Positions 17,143-25,499 of a stretch of 64,000 bases of DNA are shown piece by piece. This DNA is from Paenibacillus pabuli (GTDB taxonomy: Bacteria > Bacillota > Bacilli > Paenibacillales > Paenibacillaceae), in NCBI RefSeq assembly GCF_023101145.1, contig NZ_CP073714.1:2790001-2854000 (forward strand), written 5' to 3'. The position numbers and the translations under genes were made by a program. Position 1 is the first letter of the stretch. Each line of letters starts with the position of its first letter. The notes under the pieces are model-generated. The model saw only the letters and a program-made list of their open reading frames with translations. It made no database searches and was not told the DNA's origin.

Positions 17143-17946
17143 ATGAGCGAAAACTACGAACAATTCAATGCTGAGAGCGATGAACAGGCAGCACGTGCCT
17201 ATAGTTCCAAGAAATATCGTACACCCGATGGCGTTCCTGCGGATATCGTTATGTTCACCTTGACCAAGCGGGAGCGCAAGACGGTAACCAAGACACTCCC
17301 CATTCGGGAGTTGAAGGTCATGCTGATCAAACGTAAAGGTTGGCCTTTTGCGGGAAGATGGGCGTTGCCAGGTGGATTTTGTCAGGAAAATGAATCCATC
17401 TATGGTGCTGCAAAGCGCGAGTTGATGGAAGAGACAGGTGTGGATGGTGGACATCTGGAGTATTTGAATGTATATAGTCAGCCTGGGCGTGACCCCAGAG
17501 GATGGATTATCTCACATGCGTTTTTTGCGCTGGTAGAGGAATGGATGCTGGAACACCGTCAAGCGGCGGATGATGCTGAGGATGTTGGGTTGTTTACGAT
17601 TCAGGAAGCATTGCAGGAACTTGAGCTCGCCTTTGATCACCGCACGATTATAGAAGATGCATACCGGCGTATTCAGCAGCAAATGCTGGAAACGACGATT
17701 GCACGACAATTCCTGCCTCGTGATTTTACTCTAAGCGAGTTATACCAAGTGATTCAGAGTGTTGTACCCGACTTTGAGGAACCGAACTTCATTCGGAAGA
17801 TAACTTCTACACGCAGCCGCAAAGGTATTGTAGAAGAGGTTCGCGATGAGGAGGGCAACCTGCTAAGCTCCAATCAATATTCACAGCGTCCTGCGCAGTT
17901 ATACCGTTTTACCGAGCTTGTACCTCGTCTTTCCATCTATACTTAA
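17143..17946 (+). CDS. Nudix protein with C-terminal winged helix, NrtR-like NAD regulator
   Basis: A 267-aa two-domain protein. The N-terminal Nudix domain has a complete Nudix box (residues 78-100; G-x5-E-x7-R-E-L-x-E-E-x-G-V). The C-terminal 75 residues (T-L-S-E-L-Y-Q-V to the end) have the winged-helix pattern of NrtR regulators, which bind ADP-ribose in the Nudix domain and repress NAD genes. Because the Nudix box is intact, the protein may also hydrolyse its ligand. The next two genes are nicotinamidase and nicotinate phosphoribosyltransferase, strong context for NAD control. The ATG at 17143 follows GGTGGTG. Confidence 0.8.
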   Translation: MSENYEQFNAESDEQAARAYSSKKYRTPDGVPADIVMFTLTKRERKTVTKTLPIRELKVMLIKRKGWPFAGRWALPGGFCQENESIYGAAKRELMEETGVDGGHLEYLNVYSQPGRDPRGWIISHAFFALVEEWMLEHRQAADDAEDVGLFTIQEALQELELAFDHRTIIEDAYRRIQQQMLETTIARQFLPRDFTLSELYQVIQSVVPDFEEPNFIRKITSTRSRKGIVEEVRDEEGNLLSSNQYSQRPAQLYRFTELVPRLSIYT

Positions 17947-18010
17947 TTCGCAAGCGAATCATGATGGATTGAATCAGGATCAACCTATTCTCAAAAAGGG
18001 AGTGTGGACG

Positions 18011-18580
18011 ATGAAAGCACTGATTGTAATCGATTTTACACGTGATTTTGTGACAGGTTCTTTGCCTGTAGGACAGCCTGCTGTGGAGATTGAGGAGACG
18101 ATTGCAGCGATAACGGAGGTTTATTGCAAAAACAAGCATGAGGTAGTAATGGCTGTGGATTTGCATGAAGAGAGCGATCCTTACCATCCGGAGACTGCGC
18201 TCTTTCCGCCTCATAACATCAGGGGCACAGAGGGAAGACAGCTTTATGGCCGTCTGGGTCAGGTTATGGAAGAACGCGAATCTCAGATTCGCTGGATGGA
18301 TAAAACAAGATACAGCGCATTCTGCGGTACGGATCTGGAGCTTCGGTTGCGTGAACGTGGAATAACAGACATTGCACTGATCGGTGTATGTACGGATATT
18401 TGCGTGCTGCACACGGCAGTGGATGCTTATAATAAAGGTTTTCACATAACGGTATATGAAGACGCCGTAGCGAGCTTCAATCAAGCGGGACATGATTGGG
18501 CGCTTGGACATTTTCGTTCCAGCCTTGGGGCTCAGGTGGTCAAGGCGAGCGATACCGTTCTCGCAGGCTTGAACCTGTAA
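18011..18580 (+). CDS. pncA: Nicotinamidase / isochorismatase-family hydrolase
   Basis: A 189-aa cysteine hydrolase. The catalytic triad of the family is visible: D8 in V-I-D-F-T-R-D-F, K98 in M-D-K-T-R-Y-S-A-F, and C131 in G-V-C-T-D-I-C-V-L-H-T-A. The metal-binding D-x-H and later H are in A-V-D-L-H-E-E-S-D-P-Y-H. It deamidates nicotinamide to nicotinate, the first step of salvage. The start is the ATG with GGGAGTG upstream; an earlier in-frame start at 17918 overlaps the preceding gene. Context with pncB supports nicotinamidase over other isochorismatase functions. Confidence 0.87.
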   Translation: MKALIVIDFTRDFVTGSLPVGQPAVEIEETIAAITEVYCKNKHEVVMAVDLHEESDPYHPETALFPPHNIRGTEGRQLYGRLGQVMEERESQIRWMDKTRYSAFCGTDLELRLRERGITDIALIGVCTDICVLHTAVDAYNKGFHITVYEDAVASFNQAGHDWALGHFRSSLGAQVVKASDTVLAGLNL

Positions 18581-18731
18581 ACGAACCAATGAGCCCGACC
18601 AGCATATGCTGCTGAACAAGTGTTATGTTGCTGGGGAATATGGTGAATGAAATAAACCGGAGACTTTTGCAATGGTACATTGACAGAAACATGGATCATT
18701 GAGGAACGAGTCTCCACATGTTGACCCGTGT

Positions 18732-18750
18732 CTGCAGGCTAGGCCTGCAG
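18732..18750. promoter_or_regulatory. Inverted repeat before pncB
   Basis: CTGCAGGC and GCCTGCAG around TAG, 32 bp before the pncB ATG. It could be an operator or an mRNA hairpin. A longer GGAGACT/AGTCTCC repeat encloses the segment 18660-18715 just upstream. Confidence 0.4.
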
Positions 18751-18781
18751 GCGCAAGCGGAAGTCAGAGAGGATGAGACAA

Positions 18782-20236
18782 ATGCAGACGACTAGCCTGG
18801 CTTTACATACGGATAAATATCAAATCAATATGATGTACGCCCACTGGGTGAATGGAACTCACAAACGGAAAGCGGTGTTTGAAGCCTATTTCCGCAAGCT
18901 TCCTTTTGGCAATGGATATGCTGTATTTGCTGGGTTGGAACGCATTGTGAATTATATTAGCCAGCTTCGGTTTACGATGGAGGACATCAAATATTTGTCC
19001 AGGCAAGAGGAGAATTACGATCCGGTCTTTCTGGAAGAGTTACTCCAGTTTTCGTTTCAGGGGACAATTCATTCCATGAAGGAAGGGGCACTCGTTTTTC
19101 CTGACGAACCGCTCATTCGGGTAGAAGGCTCCATTATGGAGACACAACTGGTGGAGACGGCGATCCTTAACTTCATGAATTATCAGACGTTAATTGCAAC
19201 GAAGGCTTCCCGGATCAAACAGGTGGCAAGTCAGGACACGTTGCTCGAATTCGGAACACGACGGGCACAGGAAGCGGATGCGGCCATTTGGGGGGCTCGT
19301 GCCTCGTATGTGGCAGGATTCCATGCAACGTCCAATATGCTGGCCGGAGAGCGCTTCGGAATTCCGACAGCTGGAACACATGCCCATTCTTGGGTGCAGA
19401 GTTTTATGAGTGAGCAGGAGGCGTTTGACGTCTATGCCAAAGTGCTGCCAGATCAAGTGACACTGCTGGTGGATACCTTTGATACATTGAACAGCGGTGT
19501 TCCTCATGCTATCAAGACCGCCAAGAAGCTGGAGAGCCAAGGCAAAAAGATGAACGCGATTCGTCTGGATAGCGGGGACCTTGCGTATCTATCCATTCAA
19601 GCTCGGCAGATGCTGGACGACGCTGGACTGGATTACGTCAAGATTGTAGCTTCCAACGACCTGGATGAAAATACGATTTTCAACCTTAAAGCGCAAGGAG
19701 CTCGCATCGATACATGGGGAGTCGGTACACAGCTAATTACCGCTTCTGACCAGCCATCTCTGGGTGGTGTGTACAAATTGGTGGAACGTGAAGTGGACGG
19801 GGCCATGCTGCCTACGATCAAAATCTCAGCGAATCCCGAAAAAGTCTCCACACCAGGTAAAAAAGAAGTCTTCCGGATCATTGATCCGAAACATGGCAAG
19901 GCAATTGCAGATTACATCTGCTATCCAGGAGAAGAGCAGCCGCTACAGGGCGGGCCGCTCAAGCTGTTCAACCCGCTACATCCTTATCTGAAGAAGACGG
20001 TAACCCGCTACGAAGCAGTGAACATGCTGGAACCGATCTTTGTGAATGGGCGCAAAGTGTATGAACTGCCTACACTGGATGAGATTCGCAGTTATCACCG
20101 CGAACAGATGGATCTCTTCTGGCCGGAATATCTGCGTAAACTCAATCCTGAGATTTACCGTGTAAATATCAGCCCTGCGGCCTGGAATATGAAGCAGAAG
20201 CTTATTGCTGAGCATGTGCAATCTTCCGAAGAATAA
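18782..20236 (+). CDS. pncB: Nicotinate phosphoribosyltransferase
   Basis: A 484-aa enzyme that makes nicotinate mononucleotide from nicotinate and PRPP, using ATP. Family landmarks include the N-terminal T-D-K-Y-Q-I-N-M-M, the E-F-G-T-R-R-A-Q motif near 155 and the R-L-D-S-G-D-L motif near 262. The G-V-G-T-Q-L-I-T-A segment near 318 helps form the phosphate site. Two ATGs are possible (18773 and 18782); the second has the better distance from GAGAGG. It completes the NAD-salvage trio with pncA and the NrtR-like regulator. A strong terminator follows. Confidence 0.93.
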   Translation: MQTTSLALHTDKYQINMMYAHWVNGTHKRKAVFEAYFRKLPFGNGYAVFAGLERIVNYISQLRFTMEDIKYLSRQEENYDPVFLEELLQFSFQGTIHSMKEGALVFPDEPLIRVEGSIMETQLVETAILNFMNYQTLIATKASRIKQVASQDTLLEFGTRRAQEADAAIWGARASYVAGFHATSNMLAGERFGIPTAGTHAHSWVQSFMSEQEAFDVYAKVLPDQVTLLVDTFDTLNSGVPHAIKTAKKLESQGKKMNAIRLDSGDLAYLSIQARQMLDDAGLDYVKIVASNDLDENTIFNLKAQGARIDTWGVGTQLITASDQPSLGGVYKLVEREVDGAMLPTIKISANPEKVSTPGKKEVFRIIDPKHGKAIADYICYPGEEQPLQGGPLKLFNPLHPYLKKTVTRYEAVNMLEPIFVNGRKVYELPTLDEIRSYHREQMDLFWPEYLRKLNPEIYRVNISPAAWNMKQKLIAEHVQSSEE

Positions 20237-20246
20237 TCAAATTAAG

Positions 20247-20285
20247 GGCATAACCGGAAGGAAGCAGACCGGGTTATGCCTTTTT
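20247..20285 (+). terminator. Terminator after pncB
   Basis: GGCATAACC / GGTTATGCC stem followed by five Ts. Confidence 0.88.
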
Positions 20286-20544
20286 GGTATCCTCTTTCCA
20301 GCATTGTGTTTCAAGCAGAACGACGGGCGGTGTGTGAAACATCATGGACAGACCGCATATGAACTGAGGTATACTGTACCTTCCAACGGACGTAGACTCA
20401 CTAGGAAATAAAGCATTATTTCTCGGGAAAGCGCAGGAGACGTCAAATCCCGCATCTTTCCGAGCTTGCCTTTCGACATGATCCGTTTCTGTGTCTGTTT
20501 CAACTGCGTCTTGGCCGGGGATGAATGAAAGAGGAGGTGCAGTC
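20286..20544. other. Non-coding gap before membrane-protein gene
   Basis: About 260 bp without a supported ORF. TATACT at 20370 with TGGACA 19 bp upstream is a weak promoter candidate. CTCGGGAAAG and CTTTCCGAG can pair across 20422-20464, forming a bulged hairpin in the leader. Confidence 0.4.
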
Positions 20545-21198
20545 ATGAGATGGATTTTGGCACTGACCTGGCTGGCCTTCATTGCTTATGCATGGTTCTG
20601 GGTACCTGGGCAGCCACTTGGGAGTGACCCAGTGTTTAAGGAACTGGTTACACTGCAAAGCAAGGAACCCTGGCTATTAACCGTATTTTCGTGGCTTGGG
20701 ATTTATCCGGTAATTTTCGCTTGTCTGCTGTTCAGGAAGTCGGCAAAAGCGAGAGGAACTTGTGTACCGGCTTGGCCGTTTGTACTGCTGTCTTTCGGTT
20801 TGGGAGCCTTTGCGCTGCTGCCGTATTTTGCATGGTCTTCGTCAACGAACAGTGGTTTGAGATACGAACGCCTCTCCTTTGGCAGTCAGCATGAATCAGG
20901 TATTGGACGTGTGGCAGCTCATAAGCTGACCCATGTAGTTCTTTTGCTGCTTACATTGGGCACTGGCTTCTATGCAGTGACTCAAGGCCATCCGGATGTA
21001 TACATGGAAGCGTTCAGGGAGTCTTCCTTTGTACATATTATGACGATGGATTTCGTCATCCTGACGCTGCTTTCCGTGATCGCATTGTTCAGGGATGCTT
21101 CTGACAATCGTCGTTTTCGCGGGTGGGCCGTTGCAGGGGTAATCCCATTGATAGGCCCACTCATCTATTTAATGACCAGCCGGAGAGAGTGGGTTTGA
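20545..21198 (+). CDS. Six-helix membrane protein of unknown function
   Basis: A 217-aa integral membrane protein. Hydrophobic segments lie at about 3-20, 48-66, 80-100, 130-147, 165-182 and 192-210. Short loops carry P-G-Q-P-L-G and an R-Y-E-R-L stretch. The fifth segment begins T-M-D-F-V-I-L-T, somewhat like DUF2834-type proteins, but I cannot assign a family with confidence. GAGGAGGTG five bases before the ATG fixes the start. No co-transcribed partner is evident. Confidence 0.75.
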   Translation: MRWILALTWLAFIAYAWFWVPGQPLGSDPVFKELVTLQSKEPWLLTVFSWLGIYPVIFACLLFRKSAKARGTCVPAWPFVLLSFGLGAFALLPYFAWSSSTNSGLRYERLSFGSQHESGIGRVAAHKLTHVVLLLLTLGTGFYAVTQGHPDVYMEAFRESSFVHIMTMDFVILTLLSVIALFRDASDNRRFRGWAVAGVIPLIGPLIYLMTSRREWV

Positions 21199-21293
21199 CG
21201 GATGTCACCCTTGTATTTGTTTAATCTGAATGCGAACAATTCATGATATGAATGGAAAAAAAAGTAAATTTATAACGTGAGGAGAGGATAGCG

Positions 21294-22313
21294 ATGAAAA
21301 ATACTTTTCCTGCCTATGTCGTACGTAAAGAAGAACAGGGTGGCGTTAAGGCTGCTATGGAGCAGCTGAAGAAAGAGGATTTGCCAAATGGTGACGTAAC
21401 CTTACAGGTTCAATATTCAAGTGTGAATTATAAAGACGGACTCGCCACAATAGAAAAGGGCGGTGTGGTGCGTGAGTATCCCATCGTACCTGGAATCGAC
21501 CTTGCAGGAATTGTTGAGGAATCCGTGAGTGGTCGGTTTGCACCGGGGGATCGGGTAATCAGCACGGGATTTGAGCCGGGTGTATCCCATTTTGGCGGGT
21601 ATAGTCAATATGCACGTCTGCGAAGTGAATGGCTTGTTCCTCTGCCGCATGGACTCAGTGAAAAGGAAGCGATGGCGATTGGAACGGCAGGGTTCACGGC
21701 AGCACTTTCGGTTGATGCTTTGTTGCAGGCTGGAGTGACTCCGAAGATGGGCCATATTCTGGTAACGGGCGCTACCGGAGGGGTAGGCAGTATGGCGGTG
21801 GCTATTCTGGCGAAGCTGGGATTTGAAGTGACAGCAAGTACAGGCAAAAAAGATCAACAGGAGCAGCTTCTTCGGAATCTGGGAGCCTCACATGTCATTT
21901 CACGCGAAGAAGCGGACGCGCCAGCCAAAGGAGCAATGGGCAAACAGCTCTGGGCAGGTGTAATTGATCCGGCAGCAGGTCCGGCACTGGGCGAGCGTCT
22001 GAAACAGATTCAATACGGAGGCGCTGTCGCCGTATCAGGCTTAACCGGAGGGGCTGCGTTCGAGTCCACCGTATTTCCGTTTATTTTGCGGGGGATTCAA
22101 TTGATTGGGATTGATTCTGTCTATTGCCCGATGGAACGGCGGAAACGGATATGGAAGCTGCTTGGCGGAGAATGGAAGCCGGATCGGGCACTGGAGCTGG
22201 GGATTCAGGAAATCTCATGGGCACAACTTCCTCAGACACTTGAAACGATTCTTAAGGGTGGTGCTGTAGGTCGCACTGTAGTTAATACGATGTCGGAAAC
22301 GCCTGCCGAATAA
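21294..22313 (+). CDS. Acrylyl-CoA reductase / YhdH-YhfP family quinone oxidoreductase
   Basis: A 339-aa zinc-independent medium-chain dehydrogenase. The N-terminal GroES-like half has S-S-V-N-Y-K-D and I-V-P-G-I-D-L-A-G. The NADPH-binding half has V-T-G-A-T-G-G-V-G-S near 158-167. This family includes AcuI acrylyl-CoA reductase and YhdH/YhfP. The true substrate here is unknown, and likely roles are detoxification of acrylyl-CoA or reactive enones. GGAGAGG precedes the ATG. Neighbours give no pathway hint. Confidence 0.85.
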   Translation: MKNTFPAYVVRKEEQGGVKAAMEQLKKEDLPNGDVTLQVQYSSVNYKDGLATIEKGGVVREYPIVPGIDLAGIVEESVSGRFAPGDRVISTGFEPGVSHFGGYSQYARLRSEWLVPLPHGLSEKEAMAIGTAGFTAALSVDALLQAGVTPKMGHILVTGATGGVGSMAVAILAKLGFEVTASTGKKDQQEQLLRNLGASHVISREEADAPAKGAMGKQLWAGVIDPAAGPALGERLKQIQYGGAVAVSGLTGGAAFESTVFPFILRGIQLIGIDSVYCPMERRKRIWKLLGGEWKPDRALELGIQEISWAQLPQTLETILKGGAVGRTVVNTMSETPAE

Positions 22314-22387
22314 GATTCTTTTCTCCTAGACATGCTAACTCTACCTGAGAGCGTCACCGTGCATGTGGCGGGAAAGGAAGGATGAGT

Positions 22388-22942
22388 ATGCGTGTTAACG
22401 GAAAAGGATTTCCTCATAAATCTGGACGTGTGAAGTCTGTTCTGTTCAGTATGGTCGTGGTGTTATGTACAATATCTGCAGTGGCGTGTTCGGCATCCAA
22501 TGTCGAGCAGGAACGAAAAATCTATACCCGACAAGCGACAGATGAAGGCATTGTGCGGGCAAAGAGCCAGGGCCACGGGTTAAACGGTCCCCTGATTCAG
22601 GAGCTGGATGACGCTTTTGCTGCAAAAGGCATAAAGTTGATGAATAATATGTCTGCGGATGATGGTGAGGACGGAATCTCTTATATGTACCTGCTGAATG
22701 GAAGTGGCAGACATATTATAAAGGTCCATATTTTCAGTGATGTCTACACTCGAGTAGCCCGGATGAACGAAATGTATGGTAATGATGGCAGCGAGGCTGT
22801 GATAGAAAATGGACTTGGCAAAACAACTATTCGCAGCAAAGACTACGTGTCACTGGTCTATACAGCTTCCGGTGGGGAAAAAGATGATTATGAAGAAGAC
22901 GTCATGCAAATATTCCAGCATGTGCTTGAGCAACTGAAGTAA
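22388..22942 (+). CDS. Putative lipoprotein
   Basis: A 184-aa protein with a basic N-terminus, a hydrophobic core and a lipobox-like A-V-A-C at about residue 36 (S-A-V-A-C-S-A-S-N). It is probably exported and lipid-anchored. The mature part is polar, with no recognised domain. The second of two nearby ATGs is preferred because GGAAGG is seven bases upstream. It converges with moaB and shares its terminator. Confidence 0.72.
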   Translation: MRVNGKGFPHKSGRVKSVLFSMVVVLCTISAVACSASNVEQERKIYTRQATDEGIVRAKSQGHGLNGPLIQELDDAFAAKGIKLMNNMSADDGEDGISYMYLLNGSGRHIIKVHIFSDVYTRVARMNEMYGNDGSEAVIENGLGKTTIRSKDYVSLVYTASGGEKDDYEEDVMQIFQHVLEQLK

Positions 22943-22966
22943 TGGACTAGCCTAAAATAAACCCGG

Positions 22967-22998
22967 AAACCCGTCTGATCTTTCAGACGGGTTTATAT
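22967..22998. terminator. Bidirectional terminator between lipoprotein gene and moaB
   Basis: Perfect AAACCCGTCTGA / TCAGACGGGTTT stem with a TCTT loop. The right arm contains the complement of the moaB stop codon, so the hairpin is part of the coding end. Confidence 0.8.
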
Positions 22999-23501
22999 AT
23001 TTCACGCATAACATGCCTAAGTTCCGGCAAAATGAGTTTTTCCATCGCCAGTTTGACCGCTCCCTTGGAGCCTGGCATGGAGAATACGGCTGTGCGCCCA
23101 ATTGTTCCGGCAACCGCCCGGCTAAGAATGGCAGCAGAACCGATATCCTCGGTATAGCTGAGGAAGCGGAATATTTCTCCAAAGCCCGGAAGCTCCTTAT
23201 CGAGTAGAGAGGATACTGCCTCATATGTCATATCGCGGGGGGCTATTCCGGTCCCGCCGCTGAGCAGTACGGCTTCGATATCGTCACGAACGGCTGCATC
23301 CTGCAGGATGCTTCGAATCGTTTCAGTTTCATCCGGTGTAATAATATAATCAACGATCTGGTAGCCTGAATCAGTCAGCAGCTTATGCATAAGCTGTCCG
23401 CTTGTATCGGTGTCCTTGGTGCGGGTATCTGATACAGTTACAATCATACAGGATACCGTGTCAGGGGCTTCCTGACGATGTTGTTCCACTGAATTGGTCA
23501 T
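22983..23501 (-). CDS. moaB: Molybdenum cofactor biosynthesis protein B
   Basis: A 172-aa MoaB/MogA-fold protein. Motifs include V-T-V-S-D-T-R-T near 21-28, the L-L-S-G-G-T-G-I-A-P-R-D substrate site near 82-93 and F-S-M-P-G-S-K-G-A-V near 140. It adenylylates molybdopterin before molybdate insertion. No other moa/moe gene is in the window. Minus-strand GGAGGAGGATG before the ATG fixes the start; an upstream in-frame start at 23525 overlaps that ribosome site. Confidence 0.92.
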   Translation of the reverse strand: MTNSVEQHRQEAPDTVSCMIVTVSDTRTKDTDTSGQLMHKLLTDSGYQIVDYIITPDETETIRSILQDAAVRDDIEAVLLSGGTGIAPRDMTYEAVSSLLDKELPGFGEIFRFLSYTEDIGSAAILSRAVAGTIGRTAVFSMPGSKGAVKLAMEKLILPELRHVMREIYKPV

Positions 23502-23590
23502 AATACATCCTCCTCCAATCAACATGTCCTCATAGCATAGACCATTCAGTAAATAGAGGCAATGGACGGATACAGAAGAGAAGGTCAGGA

Positions 23591-23620
23591 TTGCGCAAAG
23601 ATTGCAGGATAGTGTACACT
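23591..23620 (+). promoter_or_regulatory. Possible promoter of the COG0523 GTPase gene
   Basis: TTGCGC, 18-bp spacer, TACACT, overlapping an AGTGTACACT palindrome. No Zur-type operator is visible. Confidence 0.4.
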
Positions 23621-23672
23621 CGCTAGGATAGAGATAACCAGTTTCATTGGATAAATAGAGAGGTGAACAACG

Positions 23673-24818
23673 GTGAGTGAATTAAAAGTAAATGAATCAT
23701 CCATACCTGTATATATATTGTCAGGCTTCCTGGGCAGTGGCAAAACGACACTGCTTGTTCAATTGATTGAACATTGGCAGCAACAAGGTCTCCGGCCCGC
23801 CGTGGTCATGAATGAATTGGGCGAAGTGAATCTGGATGGTCAGATTGTGGATGCTTCTGTGCCAATGACGGAAATGTTAGGAGGTTGTATCTGCTGTACC
23901 GTGCGCGGTGACTTGGGGCTGCAACTTGCGGATCTTGTGCAGGAGGAATCACCTGATGTCATTATTATCGAAGCAACGGGAGCGGCGAATCCGATGGAGA
24001 TTCTGGATGCAGTAACAGAAACGTCTCTCTATATGCGATTGGAGCTGAAAAGTCTGATTACAGTAGTAGATGCCGCGCATCTGTCAGGGCTGTACCAGGA
24101 GCAGAAGGGACAGACCTTTAAGCTGATGCAGGAACAGATTCGTTGTGCGTCTGTTCTTCTCCTGAACAAAACGGACCGGGTGAATGAGCAGCAGTTGGCA
24201 GATCTGCAGGACCTGTTGGCACGCTGGAACGGTTTCGCTCCGGTACTGCCTACGGTAAAGTGTGAGGTCGACATGGATGTGCTGCTTCGTAGCGGGGACA
24301 ATGTGCATGCCTATCAATCTGTTGAGGAAACGAGTAAAAACGCAGAACAGGAACATCACGTGCATTCCGAGGCTTGTGCAGAACATGGATGCAGCCATGA
24401 TCATGGACATGAACATCATGAGCATATGAATCATGATCACAAAGACCGTCAACATTCTCAGGAGAATGTCCATGATCATCCTCATGACCACGAACATAGT
24501 CATAATCATGTCCATCCCCATGCTTCGCATGAACATGTCATGGTATATACACACTATTTCACCCAGCCAGTGAACAGCGAGGCCTTTGAGCGTTTGATCG
24601 CCGAGTTACCACGCGACGTGTACCGGGCAAAAGGGATTTTATCCTTTAGCGATACGTCCAGTCGGTTCTGGTTCCAATATGCTTACCGGGAATCGGATTA
24701 TATGAAAATCACGCCTCAAGGGAACGTGCCTAACGTAGCAGTGTTTATAGGTGAACATTTCGATCAGTCGGTCATTCGCCACCAATTGCTGGAATTAGAG
24801 GCGAATAATCAGTCTTAA
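23673..24818 (+). CDS. CobW/COG0523 family GTPase, putative metal chaperone
   Basis: A 381-aa G3E GTPase. Walker A GFLGSGKTT lies near 18-26, the metal-binding C-x-C-C is C72, C74, C75 (G-G-C-I-C-C), and L-L-N-K-T-D supplies the guanine-specificity motif near 167. A long His/Asp/Glu-rich stretch (about 225-290, over twenty histidines) suggests metal storage or delivery. The CobW C-terminal domain follows. Family members deliver zinc, cobalt or other metals to client enzymes. It starts at GTG with AGAGGTGA upstream. A copper-binding Cys-rich protein is next, so a metal-homeostasis pair is likely. Confidence 0.87.
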   Translation: MSELKVNESSIPVYILSGFLGSGKTTLLVQLIEHWQQQGLRPAVVMNELGEVNLDGQIVDASVPMTEMLGGCICCTVRGDLGLQLADLVQEESPDVIIIEATGAANPMEILDAVTETSLYMRLELKSLITVVDAAHLSGLYQEQKGQTFKLMQEQIRCASVLLLNKTDRVNEQQLADLQDLLARWNGFAPVLPTVKCEVDMDVLLRSGDNVHAYQSVEETSKNAEQEHHVHSEACAEHGCSHDHGHEHHEHMNHDHKDRQHSQENVHDHPHDHEHSHNHVHPHASHEHVMVYTHYFTQPVNSEAFERLIAELPRDVYRAKGILSFSDTSSRFWFQYAYRESDYMKITPQGNVPNVAVFIGEHFDQSVIRHQLLELEANNQS

Positions 24819-24825
24819 ATGATTC

Positions 24826-24884
24826 AAAGTTCCTCCAGACAGGGTATTAAGAAGCATAGCAAACTTAGTCTGGGAGGTAACTTT
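24826..24884 (+). promoter_or_regulatory. Hairpin that can hide the ribosome site of the copper protein
   Basis: AAAGTTCCTCCAGAC (24826-24840) pairs with GTCTGGGAGGTAACTTT (24868-24884) with only two single-base bulges. The right arm contains the GGGAGG Shine-Dalgarno and reaches to two bases before the ATG. In the folded form translation should be blocked. Confidence 0.6.
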
Positions 24885-24886
24885 AA

Positions 24887-25222
24887 ATGACACAACAACA
24901 ATACCAACAATGTATCGATGCTTGCCTGGAATGTATGAATGCTTGCAACGTATGTTACATATCGAGTCTAAAAGAATATGATCTGGCGATGCTGCGTGAT
25001 TGCATTCGTTTGGATCGGGAATGTGCGGAAATTTGCAGTTTTGCTGCTCAAGCCATGACACGTGGAAGTGATTTCATCGCAGAAATTTGCGAACTGTGTG
25101 TGAAAGCATGTGAAGCTTGTGCTGCTGAGTGTGGCAAACATGAACATGATCATTGCCAAGCTTGCGCGGAAGCCTGCCGCAAATGTGCAGAGGCTTGCCG
25201 CCTGATGGCCGCGGTAGCGTAA
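24887..25222 (+). CDS. Four-helix-bundle copper-binding protein (Csp/DUF326-like)
   Basis: A 111-aa protein with 18 cysteines in helical repeats, many as CxxxC or CxxC (C-I-D-A-C-L-E-C-M-N-A-C and later A-C-A-E-A-C-R-K-C). This matches cytosolic copper storage proteins in which cysteines line the core of a four-helix bundle and hold many Cu(I) ions. A small His-rich H-E-H-D-H lies near 95-99. There is no signal peptide, so it is cytosolic. GGGAGGTAA six bases upstream is a good ribosome site but is enclosed in a hairpin. It follows a metal-chaperone GTPase gene. Confidence 0.88.
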   Translation: MTQQQYQQCIDACLECMNACNVCYISSLKEYDLAMLRDCIRLDRECAEICSFAAQAMTRGSDFIAEICELCVKACEACAAECGKHEHDHCQACAEACRKCAEACRLMAAVA

Positions 25223-25239
25223 AATATAACTCCATTGAA

Positions 25240-25281
25240 TTGAAAAATAAAAAGCCTGGGCATTCTGCAAAATGCCAGGCT
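25240..25281 (-). terminator. Hairpin with T-tract on the minus strand only
   Basis: GCCTGG-CATT and AATGCCAGGC form a stem. On the plus strand an A-rich run precedes it and none of the expected Ts follows. Read on the minus strand it has a long T-rich tail, implying antisense transcription from the argS leader region or a weak plus-strand terminator. Confidence 0.5.
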
Positions 25282-25357
25282 AATCCCCTCACAGCAGACA
25301 ACGAAATAAGGACATCGGATAGATGGACTTCAACGTTGCCTGCTGGAGGGGATTTTT

Positions 25358-25465
25358 ATGGTACAGCATAGTAACTTATCCTCATCAGTGGACGGTGAGC
25401 ATCTCTATCGACAGCTGGTACTACATTGGCAAATGCATGTAACAGGTTGCCAAAGCAGAGCGTGA
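25358..25465 (+). CDS. Possible 35-aa small protein before argS
   Basis: ATG with a strong GGAGGGG five or six bases upstream opens a 35-codon frame beginning MVQHSNLSSSVDGEHLYRQ and ending TGA. The end overlaps the -35 and spacer of the argS leader promoter. No family is recognised. The ribosome site is the main evidence; the frame may be a small peptide or a gene remnant. Confidence 0.35.
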   Translation: MVQHSNLSSSVDGEHLYRQLVLHWQMHVTGCQSRA

Positions 25466-25475
25466 TCTGTATAAT
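25447..25475 (+). promoter_or_regulatory. Promoter of the argS T-box transcript
   Basis: TTGCCA, 17-bp spacer, TATAAT, with transcription expected near 25482 just before Stem I of the T-box. Confidence 0.7.
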
Positions 25476-25499
25476 GATGGCAATGAATTGAAACGATGA

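Noticed and set aside
18660..18715. GGAGACT/AGTCTCC inverted repeat as a riboswitch before pncB
   Set aside because: Only a simple seven-base stem with a long loop; no known aptamer features.
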